A stretch of DNA of 64,000 nucleotides, taken from an uncultured Erythrobacter sp. (GTDB lineage Bacteria > Pseudomonadota > Alphaproteobacteria > Sphingomonadales > Sphingomonadaceae). The stretch is taken from contig CANKYZ010000002.1 in the NCBI GenBank assembly GCA_947488325.1, forward strand, positions 62,001-126,000, in the 5' to 3' direction. Of the stretch, positions 29,478 through 40,500 are shown piece by piece. Made by a program: the position numbers and the translations under genes. How positions within the stretch are numbered: the first letter of the stretch is position 1; every line of letters starts with the position of its first letter. The notes beneath the pieces were generated by a model, which made no database searches, was not told the DNA's origin, and was given only the letters and a program-made list of their open reading frames with translations.

Positions 29478-30109
29478 TTCTTTGCTTTTTTGAGCGTTTT
29501 TCGTAGCCATTTCCACAGTGTCTCGATCTCATGCGCAGCTTTGCTGTCAGGTGCCGTTTCCGAAGCTGTCTCCCCCTTTGCGGAGGAGCGGTGAAACGCT
29601 GCGCGATCACCGAGCATAACTGGACAGACATCCAATCCCATCTCAGTTGCAGCTACGCGGGCCTCTTCTGTAAGCAGTGTTGCACCCGAAGGTACAGAAT
29701 TCAGCACCACAAAAGCAGGCTTTTTGGCAAAGCCAACCAAGTCGGCAATGGGCTCAAGCGCGTGCAAATCAAAAGCGCGCGGTTTGGTTGGAATCAGCAC
29801 AAGGTCCGCCGCTTTGATCGCTTCGCGTGCGGCGGCATCGGCGTGGGGCGGTGTGTCGATCACGATGAATTCAACACCATTATTCGTCGCACTCTCAATT
29901 GTTCGACCAAGCCGGGCAGGGGGAGCCGTCACCACAACCGGCAGAAAATCCCCGCGCCAATCGCCCCAAGCCGCCGCCGTCGCCTGCGGATCGGTGTCGA
30001 TTACGCAGCTTTCATGCTTGGCCTGAGCTGCGCGGGTGGCGAGGTTGACGGCAAGCGTCGTCTTGCCGGAGCCGCCCTTTTGGCTGACGATGGCTATGAC
30101 GGTTGGCAT
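29474..30109 (-). CDS. ParA-family ATPase (orphan)
   Basis: A 211-residue deviant-Walker ATPase: IVSQKGGSGKTTLAVNLAT (Walker A with the signature Lys), VIDTDPQATAAAW and VEFIVIDTPPHADAAA. Length and motifs fit small ParA/ParF proteins that position plasmids, chromosomes or protein complexes. There is no parB-like gene or parS repeat beside it; instead the next gene is a small membrane protein. It could therefore place a cytoplasmic or membrane cargo rather than DNA. It ends with Lys-rich KWLRKTLKKAKK. Confidence 0.88.
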   Translation of the reverse strand: MPTVIAIVSQKGGSGKTTLAVNLATRAAQAKHESCVIDTDPQATAAAWGDWRGDFLPVVVTAPPARLGRTIESATNNGVEFIVIDTPPHADAAAREAIKAADLVLIPTKPRAFDLHALEPIADLVGFAKKPAFVVLNSVPSGATLLTEEARVAATEMGLDVCPVMLGDRAAFHRSSAKGETASETAPDSKAAHEIETLWKWLRKTLKKAKK

Positions 30110-30193
30110 GTAATTTCAGCCATTTATGCCTCTAAACTCTATGGAAATACGCTCGCAAGAAAGCAGGAGAATTACGAGAAAACTCTGCGAAAT

Positions 30194-30514
30194 TTAACTT
30201 AGCTTAGTTTCCTCTGTCACTGTGTAGGTCACAAGACGATATCCATTTACATCCGCCACGCACACTCGAACGAATTGATAAACACCATTTTCACCTACGC
30301 CAAACCCATAAACATGTTTCCCGTTGGGAGTATCTGCCGGAAGCCTCCCCTCAAGTTGGTTCAGCTTTCCTCCACCCATCATCTGGTTGTCGTTGCCCGA
30401 AAAACTAAGCTCTAAAGTTGTGCCTGTGCTCTCATCAACGAACGTGATTTCATTCTCTTCTAAAATCAGGGCACCTGAGAGAAGGACACGTTTGCCGGAT
30501 ATTGTAGTTGCCAT
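30194..30514 (-). CDS. conserved-looking protein of unknown function after rpoD
   Basis: A 106-residue soluble protein starting MATTISGKRVLLSGALILEE, 19 bases after the rpoD stop on the same strand. It appears to be all-beta with many Gly, Thr and Val (LELSFSGNDNQMMGGG, YGFGVGENGVYQFVRVCVAD). No signal, helix-turn-helix or enzyme motif is seen. It may share the rpoD transcript. I do not recognise it. Confidence 0.6.
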   Translation of the reverse strand: MATTISGKRVLLSGALILEENEITFVDESTGTTLELSFSGNDNQMMGGGKLNQLEGRLPADTPNGKHVYGFGVGENGVYQFVRVCVADVNGYRLVTYTVTEETKLS

Positions 30515-30533
30515 GTGTCTTACTCCAATGGCT

Positions 30534-32558
30534 CTATTGATCCAGGAACGAGCGCATCTTCCGTGAACGGCTTGGATGCTTCAGCTTCCGCAGAGCCTTT
30601 GCTTCGATCTGACGGATACGTTCGCGGGTCACAGAGAACTGCTGACCGACCTCTTCGAGAGTGTGATCAGTGTTCATCCCAATGCCAAACCGCATACGCA
30701 GCACGCGTTCTTCGCGCGGGGTAAGCGATGCGAGGACGCGTGTGACGGTCTCCTTGAGATTTGCTTGGATCGCGGCATCCACAGGGATGATCGCGTTCTT
30801 GTCCTCAATGAAGTCGCCTAGATGCGAATCTTCCTCATCACCAATCGGTGTTTCGAGGCTGATCGGCTCCTTGGCGATTTTCATCACCTTGCGGACCTTT
30901 TCCAGTGGCATGGACAGACGCTGTGCCATTTCCTCTGGAGTTGGCTCGCGGCCTTCCTCGTGCAGGAATTGACGCGACGTGCGGACCAGCTTGTTGATCG
31001 TTTCGATCATATGGACTGGAATGCGGATCGTGCGGGCTTGGTCAGCAATCGAACGCGTGATCGCCTGTCTAATCCACCAAGTCGCATAGGTGCTGAATTT
31101 GTAACCCCGACGATATTCAAATTTGTCGACAGCCTTCATAAGGCCGATGTTACCTTCTTGAATAAGATCAAGGAATTGCAGACCGCGATTAGTGTATTTC
31201 TTGGCGATGGAAATCACGAGACGCAGATTCGCCTCAACCATTTCCTTTTTCGCAATTCGCGCCTCGCGCTCACCCTTTTGCACCATATTGACGATGCGGC
31301 GGAATTCAGGAAGCGCCATGCCGGTGTTGGCAGCAATGTCGGAGATTTCGGTGCGGATGCGTTCAACCGCGTTGCCTTCTTTCTCTACGAAGGCAGCCCA
31401 TTTCTTATCTTTCTTTGCATTCGCCTTTAGCCACGAATCGTCCATCTCATTGCCAACATAGGATTTGAGAAAGTCGATCCGCTTTACCTTATGACGTTCA
31501 GCAAGGCGCAGCATCTGACCGCCAAGAGCAGTCAGGCGGCGGTTAAAAGCATACAGATTGTCGACCAGAAATTCGATCTTGGTCGCGTGAAATTGCATGC
31601 TTTCCACTTCGGCGGTCAATTCATCGCCGAGATTTTCGTACTTCTTTTCTTTCGCCTTCGGGAATTCACCACCATCGGCGAGTGTATCAACACGCTCTGC
31701 CTGAAGTTTTTCAAATGTTTTGAAAAGTTTGGTTATCCGCGCAAAGCGTTCAATCGCGTCAGGTTTAAGCGTGGCTTCCATCTGGGCGAGGGAAAGGGTG
31801 TTGTCCTCCTCTTCCTCCTCTTCCTTCTTGACAGTGCCTTCTTCGCCCTCTTCGCCGTCTATGCTTTCGCTGTCGGAATCGTCCTCATCATCGTCGCGAA
31901 TGGTAGGGCCGGCGGTCTCCTCAGAGATTTCGCCGTCATCTTCCTGATTCTCTTCCTCCATCTTGTCAGGCGGAGGCTCCTTTGAAAGCATCGCATCCAA
32001 ATCGAGGATTTCGCGAAGCTGCATATCTTCGTTATTGAGCGCTTCGGACCATTGTATGATGGCGTGGAATGTAATCGGGCTTTGGCAAAGACCCATGATC
32101 ATCATGTCGCGCCCGGATTCGATCCGTTTTGCAATCGCGATCTCGCCTTCGCGGCTGAGCAGCTCAACGGCGCCCATTTCGCGCAGATACATGCGAACCG
32201 GGTCATCGGTGCGGTCGCCAGTGCCAGTTTTCTTGGGCGCAGCGACTTTGGTGTCTTTCTTGGCGTCTTTCTTTTTGTCGTCGCTGACGTCGATTTCTTC
32301 GACTTCGTCTTCCTGCTCCGCCTCAGCTTCGGCATCTTCGTCGTTTTCGACGATTTGGACACCCATTTCAGAAAGCGCCGTCTGGATGTCTTCGATTTGA
32401 TCGGGGCTCATCTCACCCGAAGGCAATGCGGCGTTGAGCTCATCATAAGTGATGTAGCCCTTTTTCTTTGCCTTGGTCATGAGCTTCTTAATCGCTGCCT
32501 CATTAAGGTCGATCAGTGGAGCGTCATCTTTATCGCTGGTTTTTGCGGTTGAAGCCAT
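30534..32558 (-). CDS. rpoD: RNA polymerase primary sigma factor (sigma-70)
   Basis: A 674-residue RpoD. Region 1.1 is near the start ([25 protein letters not shown]), followed by a very acidic insert, region 2 with [24 protein letters not shown] and [15 protein letters not shown], region 3, and region 4 [34 protein letters not shown] at the C-terminus. It directs housekeeping transcription. It lies 107 bases after dnaG in the yqeY-dnaG-rpoD order, a version of the classic macromolecular synthesis operon. Confidence 0.98.
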   Translation of the reverse strand: MASTAKTSDKDDAPLIDLNEAAIKKLMTKAKKKGYITYDELNAALPSGEMSPDQIEDIQTALSEMGVQIVENDEDAEAEAEQEDEVEEIDVSDDKKKDAKKDTKVAAPKKTGTGDRTDDPVRMYLREMGAVELLSREGEIAIAKRIESGRDMMIMGLCQSPITFHAIIQWSEALNNEDMQLREILDLDAMLSKEPPPDKMEEENQEDDGEISEETAGPTIRDDDEDDSDSESIDGEEGEEGTVKKEEEEEEDNTLSLAQMEATLKPDAIERFARITKLFKTFEKLQAERVDTLADGGEFPKAKEKKYENLGDELTAEVESMQFHATKIEFLVDNLYAFNRRLTALGGQMLRLAERHKVKRIDFLKSYVGNEMDDSWLKANAKKDKKWAAFVEKEGNAVERIRTEISDIAANTGMALPEFRRIVNMVQKGEREARIAKKEMVEANLRLVISIAKKYTNRGLQFLDLIQEGNIGLMKAVDKFEYRRGYKFSTYATWWIRQAITRSIADQARTIRIPVHMIETINKLVRTSRQFLHEEGREPTPEEMAQRLSMPLEKVRKVMKIAKEPISLETPIGDEEDSHLGDFIEDKNAIIPVDAAIQANLKETVTRVLASLTPREERVLRMRFGIGMNTDHTLEEVGQQFSVTRERIRQIEAKALRKLKHPSRSRKMRSFLDQ

Positions 32559-32665
32559 GAATGTATCGTCAATCCGTTATCCGGTGATGGTCTGGCGAAG
32601 CGCCTGTGTCTGGCCCCCTAGAACATCATCGGTGTTAATCCCACACCAGCTGTGAATAAGCTGGA

Positions 32666-34528
32666 TTAATTCTGTTCGACCGGAGACCCGGCCTTTCGTC
32701 GTCCAAATGTTTTTAGACGTTCATCAACTGTCGTGAGCTGTTGTCGCAACCGGGCCTGTTCGGCAAATGACCCTTCTGGATCTTTGTCGAACTTTGCAAT
32801 CGTTGCTGCCATAGCAGCTTCGAGCGCTGGTTTTTGGGCCAGCAACGACACAGCTTCAGCCAATTCCTCGCGCGCTTCACCGGGGGATGTGCCTTCTCTG
32901 AGAAAGGCGTAACGTCTGTCTTCCGGTGGGGCAGGATAGCCTTGCAGCCCCGATATGGCGTTTGTGGTCTGCGAATCAAGCGTTTCCGACAGCTCTATCA
33001 GCGATTCAATTGCTGGCGCGGCATTTGGGTTGAGTTTTGCCAGTTGAGAAAGCGCCTCTGAATGGCGTTCAATCTCTTTTGGATGGCGCACCAGGCCGGC
33101 GATCACCGCGTTAAGGAAATTCGTCCGCTGGCCACCCGACATAGCTCGCTCAAGCACAGCGAGCGCGCCTTGTGAAAGACCAAGGGGCGCGACTCTTTGC
33201 TTTTGCCCGCGCCACGGCCCGCCCTGTGATTGCTGCCGGTGCGATTGTTGGCGCGGTGTTCGCGGTGGATAGGCAAAGGATGAAAACCGATCGAGCAGTT
33301 CGCGTCGGTAAAGCGCGCGGATGTCGCTGTCTTGTATCGTATCGACATGCTCCATCAATCGTGCTTTCAATCCGGCCTTGGCCTCTGGGCTGGATAGAGG
33401 CTTTGCGGCGTGTTCATACTCCCACAAAGTGTCGAGCAAGCTGCGGGGCTGTTCGAGGAGCTTTTCCATCGCTCTGGTACCCTGTTGGTTGATCAGATCA
33501 TCGGGATCGAGGCCCGCTGGCAGTCGGACAATACTGAGCGATCGCATCGGGGCCAGCAAGGGCAGAGCGCGAGTGACCGCGCGCATCGCTGCTTTCTGCC
33601 CTGCAGCATCGCCGTCAAAGCAAAGCACTGGCACTTCAACCATCCGCCACAGCATTTCCAACTGCATTTCGGTGAGAGCGGTGCCCAGCGGCGCGACAGC
33701 ATCGGTGATCCCGGCCTGCGCAAGTGCGATCACATCCATATAGCCTTCGACCACAATAATCCGGCCGGACTGGCGCGAAGCCGGTGCAGCACGGTGGATG
33801 TTGTAAAGCGTGCGTCCCTTGTCAAATAGTGGCGTGTCCGGGGAATTCAGGTATTTCGCAACGCCATCGCGTTTGCTCAAAATGCGCCCGCCAAATGCGA
33901 TAACTCTGCCGCGCGCATCCTGAATTGGGAGCATGATCCTCTCGCGAAACCGATCATAGGTCGTGCCGTCATCGGTCTTGATCCGCATGCCCGATTCAAC
34001 CAGCATCTCATCGTCGTACCGGGCGAGGGCTCGGTTTAGGGCCTGTTTGCTATCCGGTGCGTAGCCAAAGCCAAATTCGCGAAGAATTTCGGGTTTTAAC
34101 CCGCGATCTTTTAGGTAGACCCGCGCGTCACGACCGTCGGCTCCGCGCAGATTGTCGACGAACCAATCCTGCGCTCCAGTCGTAACATCGACCAATTCCG
34201 CGCGCTTTTCGGCCCGCTGAGCGGCGACCGGGTCGGGAGCAGGGACTTCCATCCCAGCCTCTGCTGCCAGCTCTTTAACTGCATCTATGAAAGACAGTCC
34301 GCGCTGCTCCGTCATCCAACTGATCACATCGCCATGTGCGCCACAGCCAAAGCAGTGGTAAAATTGCTTTTGATCGTTAACGTAGAAACTCGGTGTCTTT
34401 TCATCGTGAAAAGGGCAACAGGCCGACCATTCCCGACCTTTTTTGACGAGCTTTTCGGTGCGCATGATCACGGTTGAGAGCGTGATCCGCGCGCGAAGCT
34501 CGTCCTTCCATTGCGGTGTAATGGCCAT
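32666..34528 (-). CDS. dnaG: DNA primase
   Basis: A 620-residue primase with the CHC2 zinc domain (CCPFHDEKTPSFYV and YHCFGCGAHGDVISW), the catalytic core (YLKDRGLKPEILREFGFGYA, FGGRIL, the Toprim segment IVVEGYMDVIALAQAGI and LCFDGDAAGQKAAMRA) and a DnaB-binding C-terminal helical part. It makes RNA primers for chromosomal replication. It is upstream of rpoD and downstream of yqeY on the minus strand. Confidence 0.97.
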   Translation of the reverse strand: MAITPQWKDELRARITLSTVIMRTEKLVKKGREWSACCPFHDEKTPSFYVNDQKQFYHCFGCGAHGDVISWMTEQRGLSFIDAVKELAAEAGMEVPAPDPVAAQRAEKRAELVDVTTGAQDWFVDNLRGADGRDARVYLKDRGLKPEILREFGFGYAPDSKQALNRALARYDDEMLVESGMRIKTDDGTTYDRFRERIMLPIQDARGRVIAFGGRILSKRDGVAKYLNSPDTPLFDKGRTLYNIHRAAPASRQSGRIIVVEGYMDVIALAQAGITDAVAPLGTALTEMQLEMLWRMVEVPVLCFDGDAAGQKAAMRAVTRALPLLAPMRSLSIVRLPAGLDPDDLINQQGTRAMEKLLEQPRSLLDTLWEYEHAAKPLSSPEAKAGLKARLMEHVDTIQDSDIRALYRRELLDRFSSFAYPPRTPRQQSHRQQSQGGPWRGQKQRVAPLGLSQGALAVLERAMSGGQRTNFLNAVIAGLVRHPKEIERHSEALSQLAKLNPNAAPAIESLIELSETLDSQTTNAISGLQGYPAPPEDRRYAFLREGTSPGEAREELAEAVSLLAQKPALEAAMAATIAKFDKDPEGSFAEQARLRQQLTTVDERLKTFGRRKAGSPVEQN

Positions 34529-34604
34529 GGTGTGAAAATGCGCCGAAAGGGGTCGGTGTTCAACCCGAACTGTGGACCAATCTGTGCGTGAGTTAGCCCA
34601 AGCT

Positions 34605-35057
34605 CTACGAAAGCGCCGCTTTTACCAACCCGCTCGCCAATTTCCCATCCAAAACTGCGCCGTGCTTGGCCTTAAGTTGGCCCATGACCGTGCCCATATC
34701 TTTCATCGATGACGCGCCGGTTTCCTCCTTGATCGCATCGATTGCGGTCTTGGTTTCTTCCTCGCTCATCATCTGCGGCAGGAACTCTTCGATAATTTCG
34801 AGCTCCGACTGTTCCTTCGCCGCCAATTCGTCGCGTCCGCCGGTTTGATACATCTCAATCGATTCGCGCCGCTGCTTTGCCATTTTCTGCAAAACTGATG
34901 TCACCATTGCATCGTCGTCTATTTCTTTGCTGTTGGTGCGCTCTTCGATATCGCGGTCCTTGATCTTGGCCGAAATTTGGCGGAGCGTGGCGGTGCGCTC
35001 TTTTTCCTTGGCTTTCATCGCGGTGATGGTGGCGGCTTTGACATCGTCTCTGATCAT
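34605..35057 (-). CDS. GatB/YqeY domain protein
   Basis: A 150-residue YqeY-family protein from ATG 35057 (MIRDDVKAATITAMKAKEKE), with TLRQISAKIKDRDIEERTN, LQKMAKQRRESIEMYQTGGR and ELEIIEEFLPQMMSEEE. The family resembles the tRNA-interacting tail of GatB; its role is unclear, possibly in amidotransferase-dependent tRNA charging. It often precedes dnaG-rpoD, as here. Twenty-nine further codons upstream are open but not conserved. Confidence 0.93.
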   Translation of the reverse strand: MIRDDVKAATITAMKAKEKERTATLRQISAKIKDRDIEERTNSKEIDDDAMVTSVLQKMAKQRRESIEMYQTGGRDELAAKEQSELEIIEEFLPQMMSEEETKTAIDAIKEETGASSMKDMGTVMGQLKAKHGAVLDGKLASGLVKAALS

Positions 35058-35207
35058 GACTGTTTGAACTTTGCTGTGGATGGATTGAGTTGCTGGGCGC
35101 TCTAACGCATCATCTGGCCTGCGCCTAGCTTGACGGAAGGGCAACCCCCCTCTAGCCGCTGAGACTTAGCGACATTGCTGGAAGTTCACTCTAAACGGAG
35201 CGCCCTC

Positions 35208-36389
35208 ATGGCCCCATCCGCCACTATCCCTGCGCAGCCCAAAGATGCGACTGGTTGCATCGTTCTGGGCGATGGCTCTGTCGTCTGGGGAAGAGGCTTT
35301 GGCGCAGCCGGTGAAGCGGTGGGCGAAGTGTGCTTCAACACCTCTATGACGGGGTATCAAGAGGTGATGACCGACCCGTCTTATGCCGCGCAGATCGTCA
35401 CTTTCACATTCCCCCATATCGGCAATGTCGGTGCCAATGACGAAGATGTCGAAAGCAAAGTTGAAAGCGCGGTTGGTTGCGTCACCCGCGAAGACGTGAC
35501 GCAGCCGTCGAATTTCCGTAGCGCGCAGAGCTTCACACAATGGATGGAGCGCAACGGCAAGATCGGCCTTTCGGGTGTCGATACCCGCGCGCTGACCCGC
35601 CGCATCCGCCAAAGCGGCGCTCCTAATGCGGTGATCGTCCATTCGCCTGATGGCACATTCGACATTCCCGCATTGCTGGGCCGCGCTCAGGAATGGGCTG
35701 GTCTGGAGGGCATGGACCTTGCCAATCGCGTAACCCGCGACGCGCAAGAGGACTGGGAGGGCGGTTTTTGGCGACTTGGCCACGGATATGGCCGCGCAGT
35801 GCGGGATACCACACCGCATGTCGTCGCCGTAGATTACGGCGCAAAGGACAATATCTTCCGCAATTTGGTGCAGGCAGGCGCAAAGGTAACGGTTGTCCCC
35901 GCCAAAACTTCGCTTGATGACATTATGGCGTTGAAGCCAGACGGCGTGTTCCTCTCCAACGGCCCCGGAGACCCCGCGGCGACCGGCGAACATGCGGTGC
36001 CAGTGATAAATGCGCTGCTCGATGCAGATATGCCGCTCTTCGGCATTTGCCTCGGCCACCAAATGCTCGCTTTGGCAGCGGGCGCGAAGACAGTAAAAAT
36101 GCACCAAGGCCACCGGGGCGCAAACCACCCGGTTCAGAGGGTTGGGGAAGGGTGGGGCGACACCACCGGGCTTGTCGAAATCACCAGCATGAACCACGGC
36201 TTTGCAGTCGATGGCGACACTTTGCCGGACACGTTGGAGCAGACCCATGTGAGCCTGTTTGATGGATCGAATTGCGGAGTGTCGGTCAAGGGTAAGCGGG
36301 CTTTTGGTGTGCAGTATCATCCCGAGGCTTCGCCGGGTCCGCAGGATAGCTTCTACCTGTTTGAGAAGTTTGTTGGGGGGCTGGGGTGA
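35208..36389 (+). CDS. carA: carbamoyl-phosphate synthase small (glutaminase) subunit
   Basis: A 393-residue CarA from ATG 35208 (CGGAG upstream). The N-terminal domain has CIVLGDGSVVWGRGFGA, FNTSMTGYQEVMTDPSYA and SGVDTRALTRRIR. The class I amidotransferase domain has the nucleophile in LFGICLGHQMLALAAG and the closing His-Glu in GVQYHPEASPGP. It supplies ammonia to CarB for pyrimidine and arginine synthesis. Its stop overlaps the GTG start of an unrelated gene, and carB lies 1.2 kb downstream instead of next to it. Confidence 0.97.
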   Translation: MAPSATIPAQPKDATGCIVLGDGSVVWGRGFGAAGEAVGEVCFNTSMTGYQEVMTDPSYAAQIVTFTFPHIGNVGANDEDVESKVESAVGCVTREDVTQPSNFRSAQSFTQWMERNGKIGLSGVDTRALTRRIRQSGAPNAVIVHSPDGTFDIPALLGRAQEWAGLEGMDLANRVTRDAQEDWEGGFWRLGHGYGRAVRDTTPHVVAVDYGAKDNIFRNLVQAGAKVTVVPAKTSLDDIMALKPDGVFLSNGPGDPAATGEHAVPVINALLDADMPLFGICLGHQMLALAAGAKTVKMHQGHRGANHPVQRVGEGWGDTTGLVEITSMNHGFAVDGDTLPDTLEQTHVSLFDGSNCGVSVKGKRAFGVQYHPEASPGPQDSFYLFEKFVGGLG

Positions 36390-36988
36390 AAGACTTTGAG
36401 AAGCGTCTCGAGCAGCGTATTTTTCAGTATCTCAGCGACGCCGAAGATATAACTCGGGAGTCCAGTCTCAATGTTATGTATAATGATCTTTTTAAGTCTA
36501 ATGGTCTTTTGTCGTCCGAGGCATTCGATCAGGGCAGGCTAATACGAAATGATGACCTCAGAAATATGGTCCGTCGAATGCACTCGGAAGGTTTAGTGAC
36601 GCAACGCGAACATTATTCGGAAGTTTACTTTAGACTCAGCGATGCGGGCATTGTCGAATTGAACCGACGTCAGTCTGAAGAATTAGATTTTACCCTACCA
36701 GTTCAAGATGCGGAAACGCGTCGCTGGCAAAGGTTGAAACAGACGAAGATTGATTTGCAAAACGTTGAGTCGGTCGCGGAGTTAATCAACAAGTCACTAG
36801 AAGAGCTTTCCAAAGTGGATTTGACGAATGAGGAGCATCGACAAGCGGCTGCCTATCTGTTGGCAGCCAGAGAACTAGTGGTGGCACCCGCTCCTCCCTC
36901 TGAAATAATCTGGGATCTTGTTCAGAAGGCGGCGGCTATTGCTGGCATTGCTCAAGCTGTGTTGCTGATATTTTCGGTCCTCGATTGA
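36386..36988 (+). CDS. unknown protein inserted between carA and carB (possible winged helix plus C-terminal hydrophobic segment)
   Basis: A 200-residue protein from GTG 36386, overlapping the carA stop by 4 bases. The N-terminal half could be a winged helix (LIRNDDLRNMVRRMHSEGLV, then VYFRLSDAGIVELNRR). A helical middle and a hydrophobic C-terminus (AAAIAGIAQAVLLIFSVLD) suggest membrane association. Its base composition is visibly more AT-rich than carA and carB, so it may be a recent acquisition. Translational overlap implies carA-coupled expression. I do not recognise the family. Confidence 0.7.
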   Translation: MKDFEKRLEQRIFQYLSDAEDITRESSLNVMYNDLFKSNGLLSSEAFDQGRLIRNDDLRNMVRRMHSEGLVTQREHYSEVYFRLSDAGIVELNRRQSEELDFTLPVQDAETRRWQRLKQTKIDLQNVESVAELINKSLEELSKVDLTNEEHRQAAAYLLAARELVVAPAPPSEIIWDLVQKAAAIAGIAQAVLLIFSVLD

Positions 36989-37000
36989 GAGAAATGAGTG

Positions 37001-37555
37001 ATGTTCAGGCGTAACGATATCTTCCCAGTAATTGCAGTTTGCGTTGTTCCCATATTCTTCGGAACTCTCTCAGGCTGCTCGCTGTTCGACGACAGCGATC
37101 CGCGTGAAGGTGCGGAAACACCCGAGGCTTGCATTGCGCGGCTCGCAGGCGAAAGCTTGGACGAAACGTTTGCGCCGAATGGCGAGCTGGTCGTGCCAAC
37201 CTACACCTACGACATCACCAAGGTCGGTCTCGAAGACCTACAAGAACTGACCGTTCCCGGCAGCGATGAAACCGCAGGGTCGCGCGGCATGGCGGCTACC
37301 AACGAAACCTCGACTGCTGTGACGCAATTTATGGCGCAATCGGTCGATGAAAAGGGCGCGTTCTTCATGGGCCGTGACCCCGCGCTCTATCGTGTGCGCG
37401 GAGAACCCGTTGCGCTCGATCAAGTCGTCTCCGCAGGGTGCGAGCGCCAACGGACTGGGATGCGTCTCATTTCCTTCACGGCCAATCCCACTTCGACCGC
37501 ACCCGGAAGCGAAGATCCTAACGAAACCAGCCCCCTAACTGAGTCTGACACCTGA
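37001..37555 (+). CDS. putative lipoprotein between carA and carB
   Basis: A 184-residue protein from ATG 37001 (a GTG precedes it in frame). The signal has an N-terminal [20 protein letters not shown] and the lipobox LSGC about residue 26, so it is probably a lipoprotein. The mature part is soluble and acidic at the C-terminus, with Cys in EACIARLAG and [10 protein letters not shown]. Its stop overlaps the carB ATG as TGATG, so translation of carB is probably coupled to it. Function unknown. Confidence 0.7.
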   Translation: MFRRNDIFPVIAVCVVPIFFGTLSGCSLFDDSDPREGAETPEACIARLAGESLDETFAPNGELVVPTYTYDITKVGLEDLQELTVPGSDETAGSRGMAATNETSTAVTQFMAQSVDEKGAFFMGRDPALYRVRGEPVALDQVVSAGCERQRTGMRLISFTANPTSTAPGSEDPNETSPLTESDT

Positions 37556-40500
37556 TGCCTAAACGCACCGACATATCCTCCATTCTCGTCATTGGCGCTG
37601 GTCCGATCATTATTGGTCAGGCGTGCGAGTTCGATTATTCGGGCACGCAGGCGATTAAGGCGCTGAAGGAGGAGGGCTACCGCGTCATTTTGGTGAACAG
37701 CAATCCGGCAACGATCATGACCGATCCGGAATTTGCAGATGCGACTTACATCGAGCCGATCACGCCCGAAATCGTGGCCAAGATCATCGCCAAGGAAAAG
37801 CCTGACGCGCTGCTCCCCACGATGGGCGGCCAAACGGCGCTGAACTGCGCATTGAAGCTGGATGAAATGGGTGTTCTGGCAGAACACGGCGTTGAAATGA
37901 TCGGCGCAAAAGCAGACGCCATCGACAAGGCTGAAAACCGCCAACGTTTCCGCGATGCGATGGACTCAATCGGATTGGAAAGTGCACGCAGCGGGGTTGC
38001 CAACACCGTCGATGAAGCACGCGAGATTTTGAAGCGCACCGGGCTGCCCTCGATCATTCGCCCCAGCTTTACCCTGGGCGGAACAGGTGGAGGTATTGCT
38101 TATAACAAGGCTGAGTTCGAAAAGATCGTTCGCGACGGGCTAGATGCCTCTCCCACTTCAGAAGTACTGATTGAGGAATCCCTGCTCGGTTGGAAAGAAT
38201 TCGAGATGGAAGTCGTGCGCGACCGCGCCGACAATTGCATCATCATCTGTTCCATCGAGAACGTCGATCCGATGGGCGTGCACACCGGGGATTCGATCAC
38301 CGTCGCTCCGGCGCTGACGCTGACGGACAAAGAATATCAGATCATGCGCAATGCCAGCATCGCTGTGTTGCGAGAGATTGGCGTCGAAACCGGCGGTTCG
38401 AACGTACAGTTCGCCGTGAACCCCGACGATGGCCGCTTGATCGTTATTGAGATGAACCCACGTGTTTCTCGCTCCTCGGCGCTGGCGTCCAAAGCAACCG
38501 GCTTCCCCATCGCCCGCGTCGCAGCGAAATTGGCAGTTGGATATACTCTGGATGAAATCTTGAATGAGATTACCGGGGCCACGCCCGCCAGTTTTGAACC
38601 GACGATCGATTATGTCGTGACTAAGATCCCGCGCTTTGCTTTTGAGAAATTCAAGGGTGCCGAAGCCTCGCTGTCCACTGCGATGAAGTCCGTAGGTGAG
38701 GTCATGGCGATTGGGCGGAACTTCCAGGAATCGATGCAAAAGGCCCTACGCGGTCTGGAAACTGGTCTCGATGGATTTAACCGGGTGGTCGATCTCGAAG
38801 GTGTCCCGCGCGATGCCATCAACGCGGCCATTTCTCGCAGAACTCCGGATCGGTTGTTGCAGGTCGCACAAGCATTCCGCGAAGGTTTGAGCGTTGAAGA
38901 TGTTCAGAACGTGACGGGCTACGATCCATGGTTCCTGCGCCAAATCGAAGAGATCATTGCCGCCGAGGTCGGAGTGTCGAAAGATGGCTTACCCAATGAC
39001 GCGGCGGGTTTGCGCCGCCTGAAAGCAATGGGCTTTTCAGACAAGCGGTTGGCAACCTTGGCAGTGCGTTCTGTTGGTGTTGCGGGCGGGATGGCAGAAA
39101 CGCAGGCCAAACGTTCCGGTCTGCTCCACGACGCGCTTCAGGCCATGGCCGGGGCGACCAGCGAAGACGAAGTGCGCGAATTGCGACGCAAGCTTGGCGT
39201 GCTCCCCGTGTTCAAACGGATCGACAGTTGCGCTGCTGAATTTGAGGCGGTCACACCCTATATGTATTCAACCTACGAAGCGCCCAGCTTTGGAGAATTG
39301 GAATGCGAAGCGGAACCAACTGACCGAAAGAAGATCGTCATTCTTGGCGGTGGTCCAAACCGGATCGGGCAGGGAATTGAGTTCGATTATTGCTGCGTTC
39401 ATGCCTGTTTCGCGCTGGCGGAACAGGGTTTTGAAACGATCATGGTCAACTGCAATCCAGAGACCGTCTCAACCGATTACGACACGTCCGATCGTTTGTA
39501 TTTCGAGCCGCTGACGGCAGAAGATGTGCTTGAAATCCTGCGGGTTGAACAACAATCGGGCGAACTTGTTGGCGTTATTGTGCAGTTTGGCGGACAAACG
39601 CCGCTAAAACTAGCTCAGGCGCTTGAAGATGAGGGCATCCCCATTCTCGGCACGTCGCCAGATGCAATTGACCATGCAGAAGACCGTGAACGGTTTGCGA
39701 AACTGGTCGATCAACTTGGGTTAAAACAGCCGGAAAACGGCATTGCTTACACCCGCGATGAAGCCGCTGCGGTGGCGGCGCGGATCGGTTATCCGGTGCT
39801 GCTGCGCCCTTCATTTGTGTTGGGCGGCAGGGCGATGGAAATCGTCGATTCCGAAGCTCAACTGGATGACTACATCAAAACCGCCGTGAATGTGTCCGGC
39901 GAAAGTCCTGTATTGGTTGACCAATATCTGCGTGACGCGATTGAATGCGACGTTGATGCCCTGTGTGACGGAGAAGAAGTCCGCATTGCGGGTGTTATGC
40001 AACATATTGAGGAGGCAGGTGTTCATTCGGGCGACAGCGCCTGTACATTGCCTGCCTATTCGCTCGATGCTGAAATTATTGCGGAAATGGAGTGCCAGGC
40101 AGAGGCACTTGCCCGTGCATTGGGTGTGCGCGGCCTGATGAATGTTCAATTCGCGGTCAAGGGGGACGATGTTTACCTGATTGAGGTCAACCCGCGCGCA
40201 AGCCGCACTGTACCATTCGTCGCAAAGGCTCTTGGTCAACCGGTCGCCAAGATCGCCTCGCGTGTGATGGCGGGCGAAAAGCTAGCTGATTTTGAGCCAT
40301 TCAAGCGTGAGTTTGATTACATGGCGGTGAAGGAAGCGGTGTTCCCATTCAGCCGTTTCCCTGGCGCTGACCCAGTTCTAACACCGGAAATGAAGTCGAC
40401 GGGTGAGGTCATGGGGATCGACACCAATTTCGAGGCGGCATTTTTCAAATCGCAACTGGCTGCAGGCATGACTTTGCCGCACGAAGGGACAGTGTTTGTG

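Noticed and set aside
30822..31430. 202-codon plus-strand frame inside rpoD
   Set aside because: Shadow of rpoD; no independent start signal or domain.
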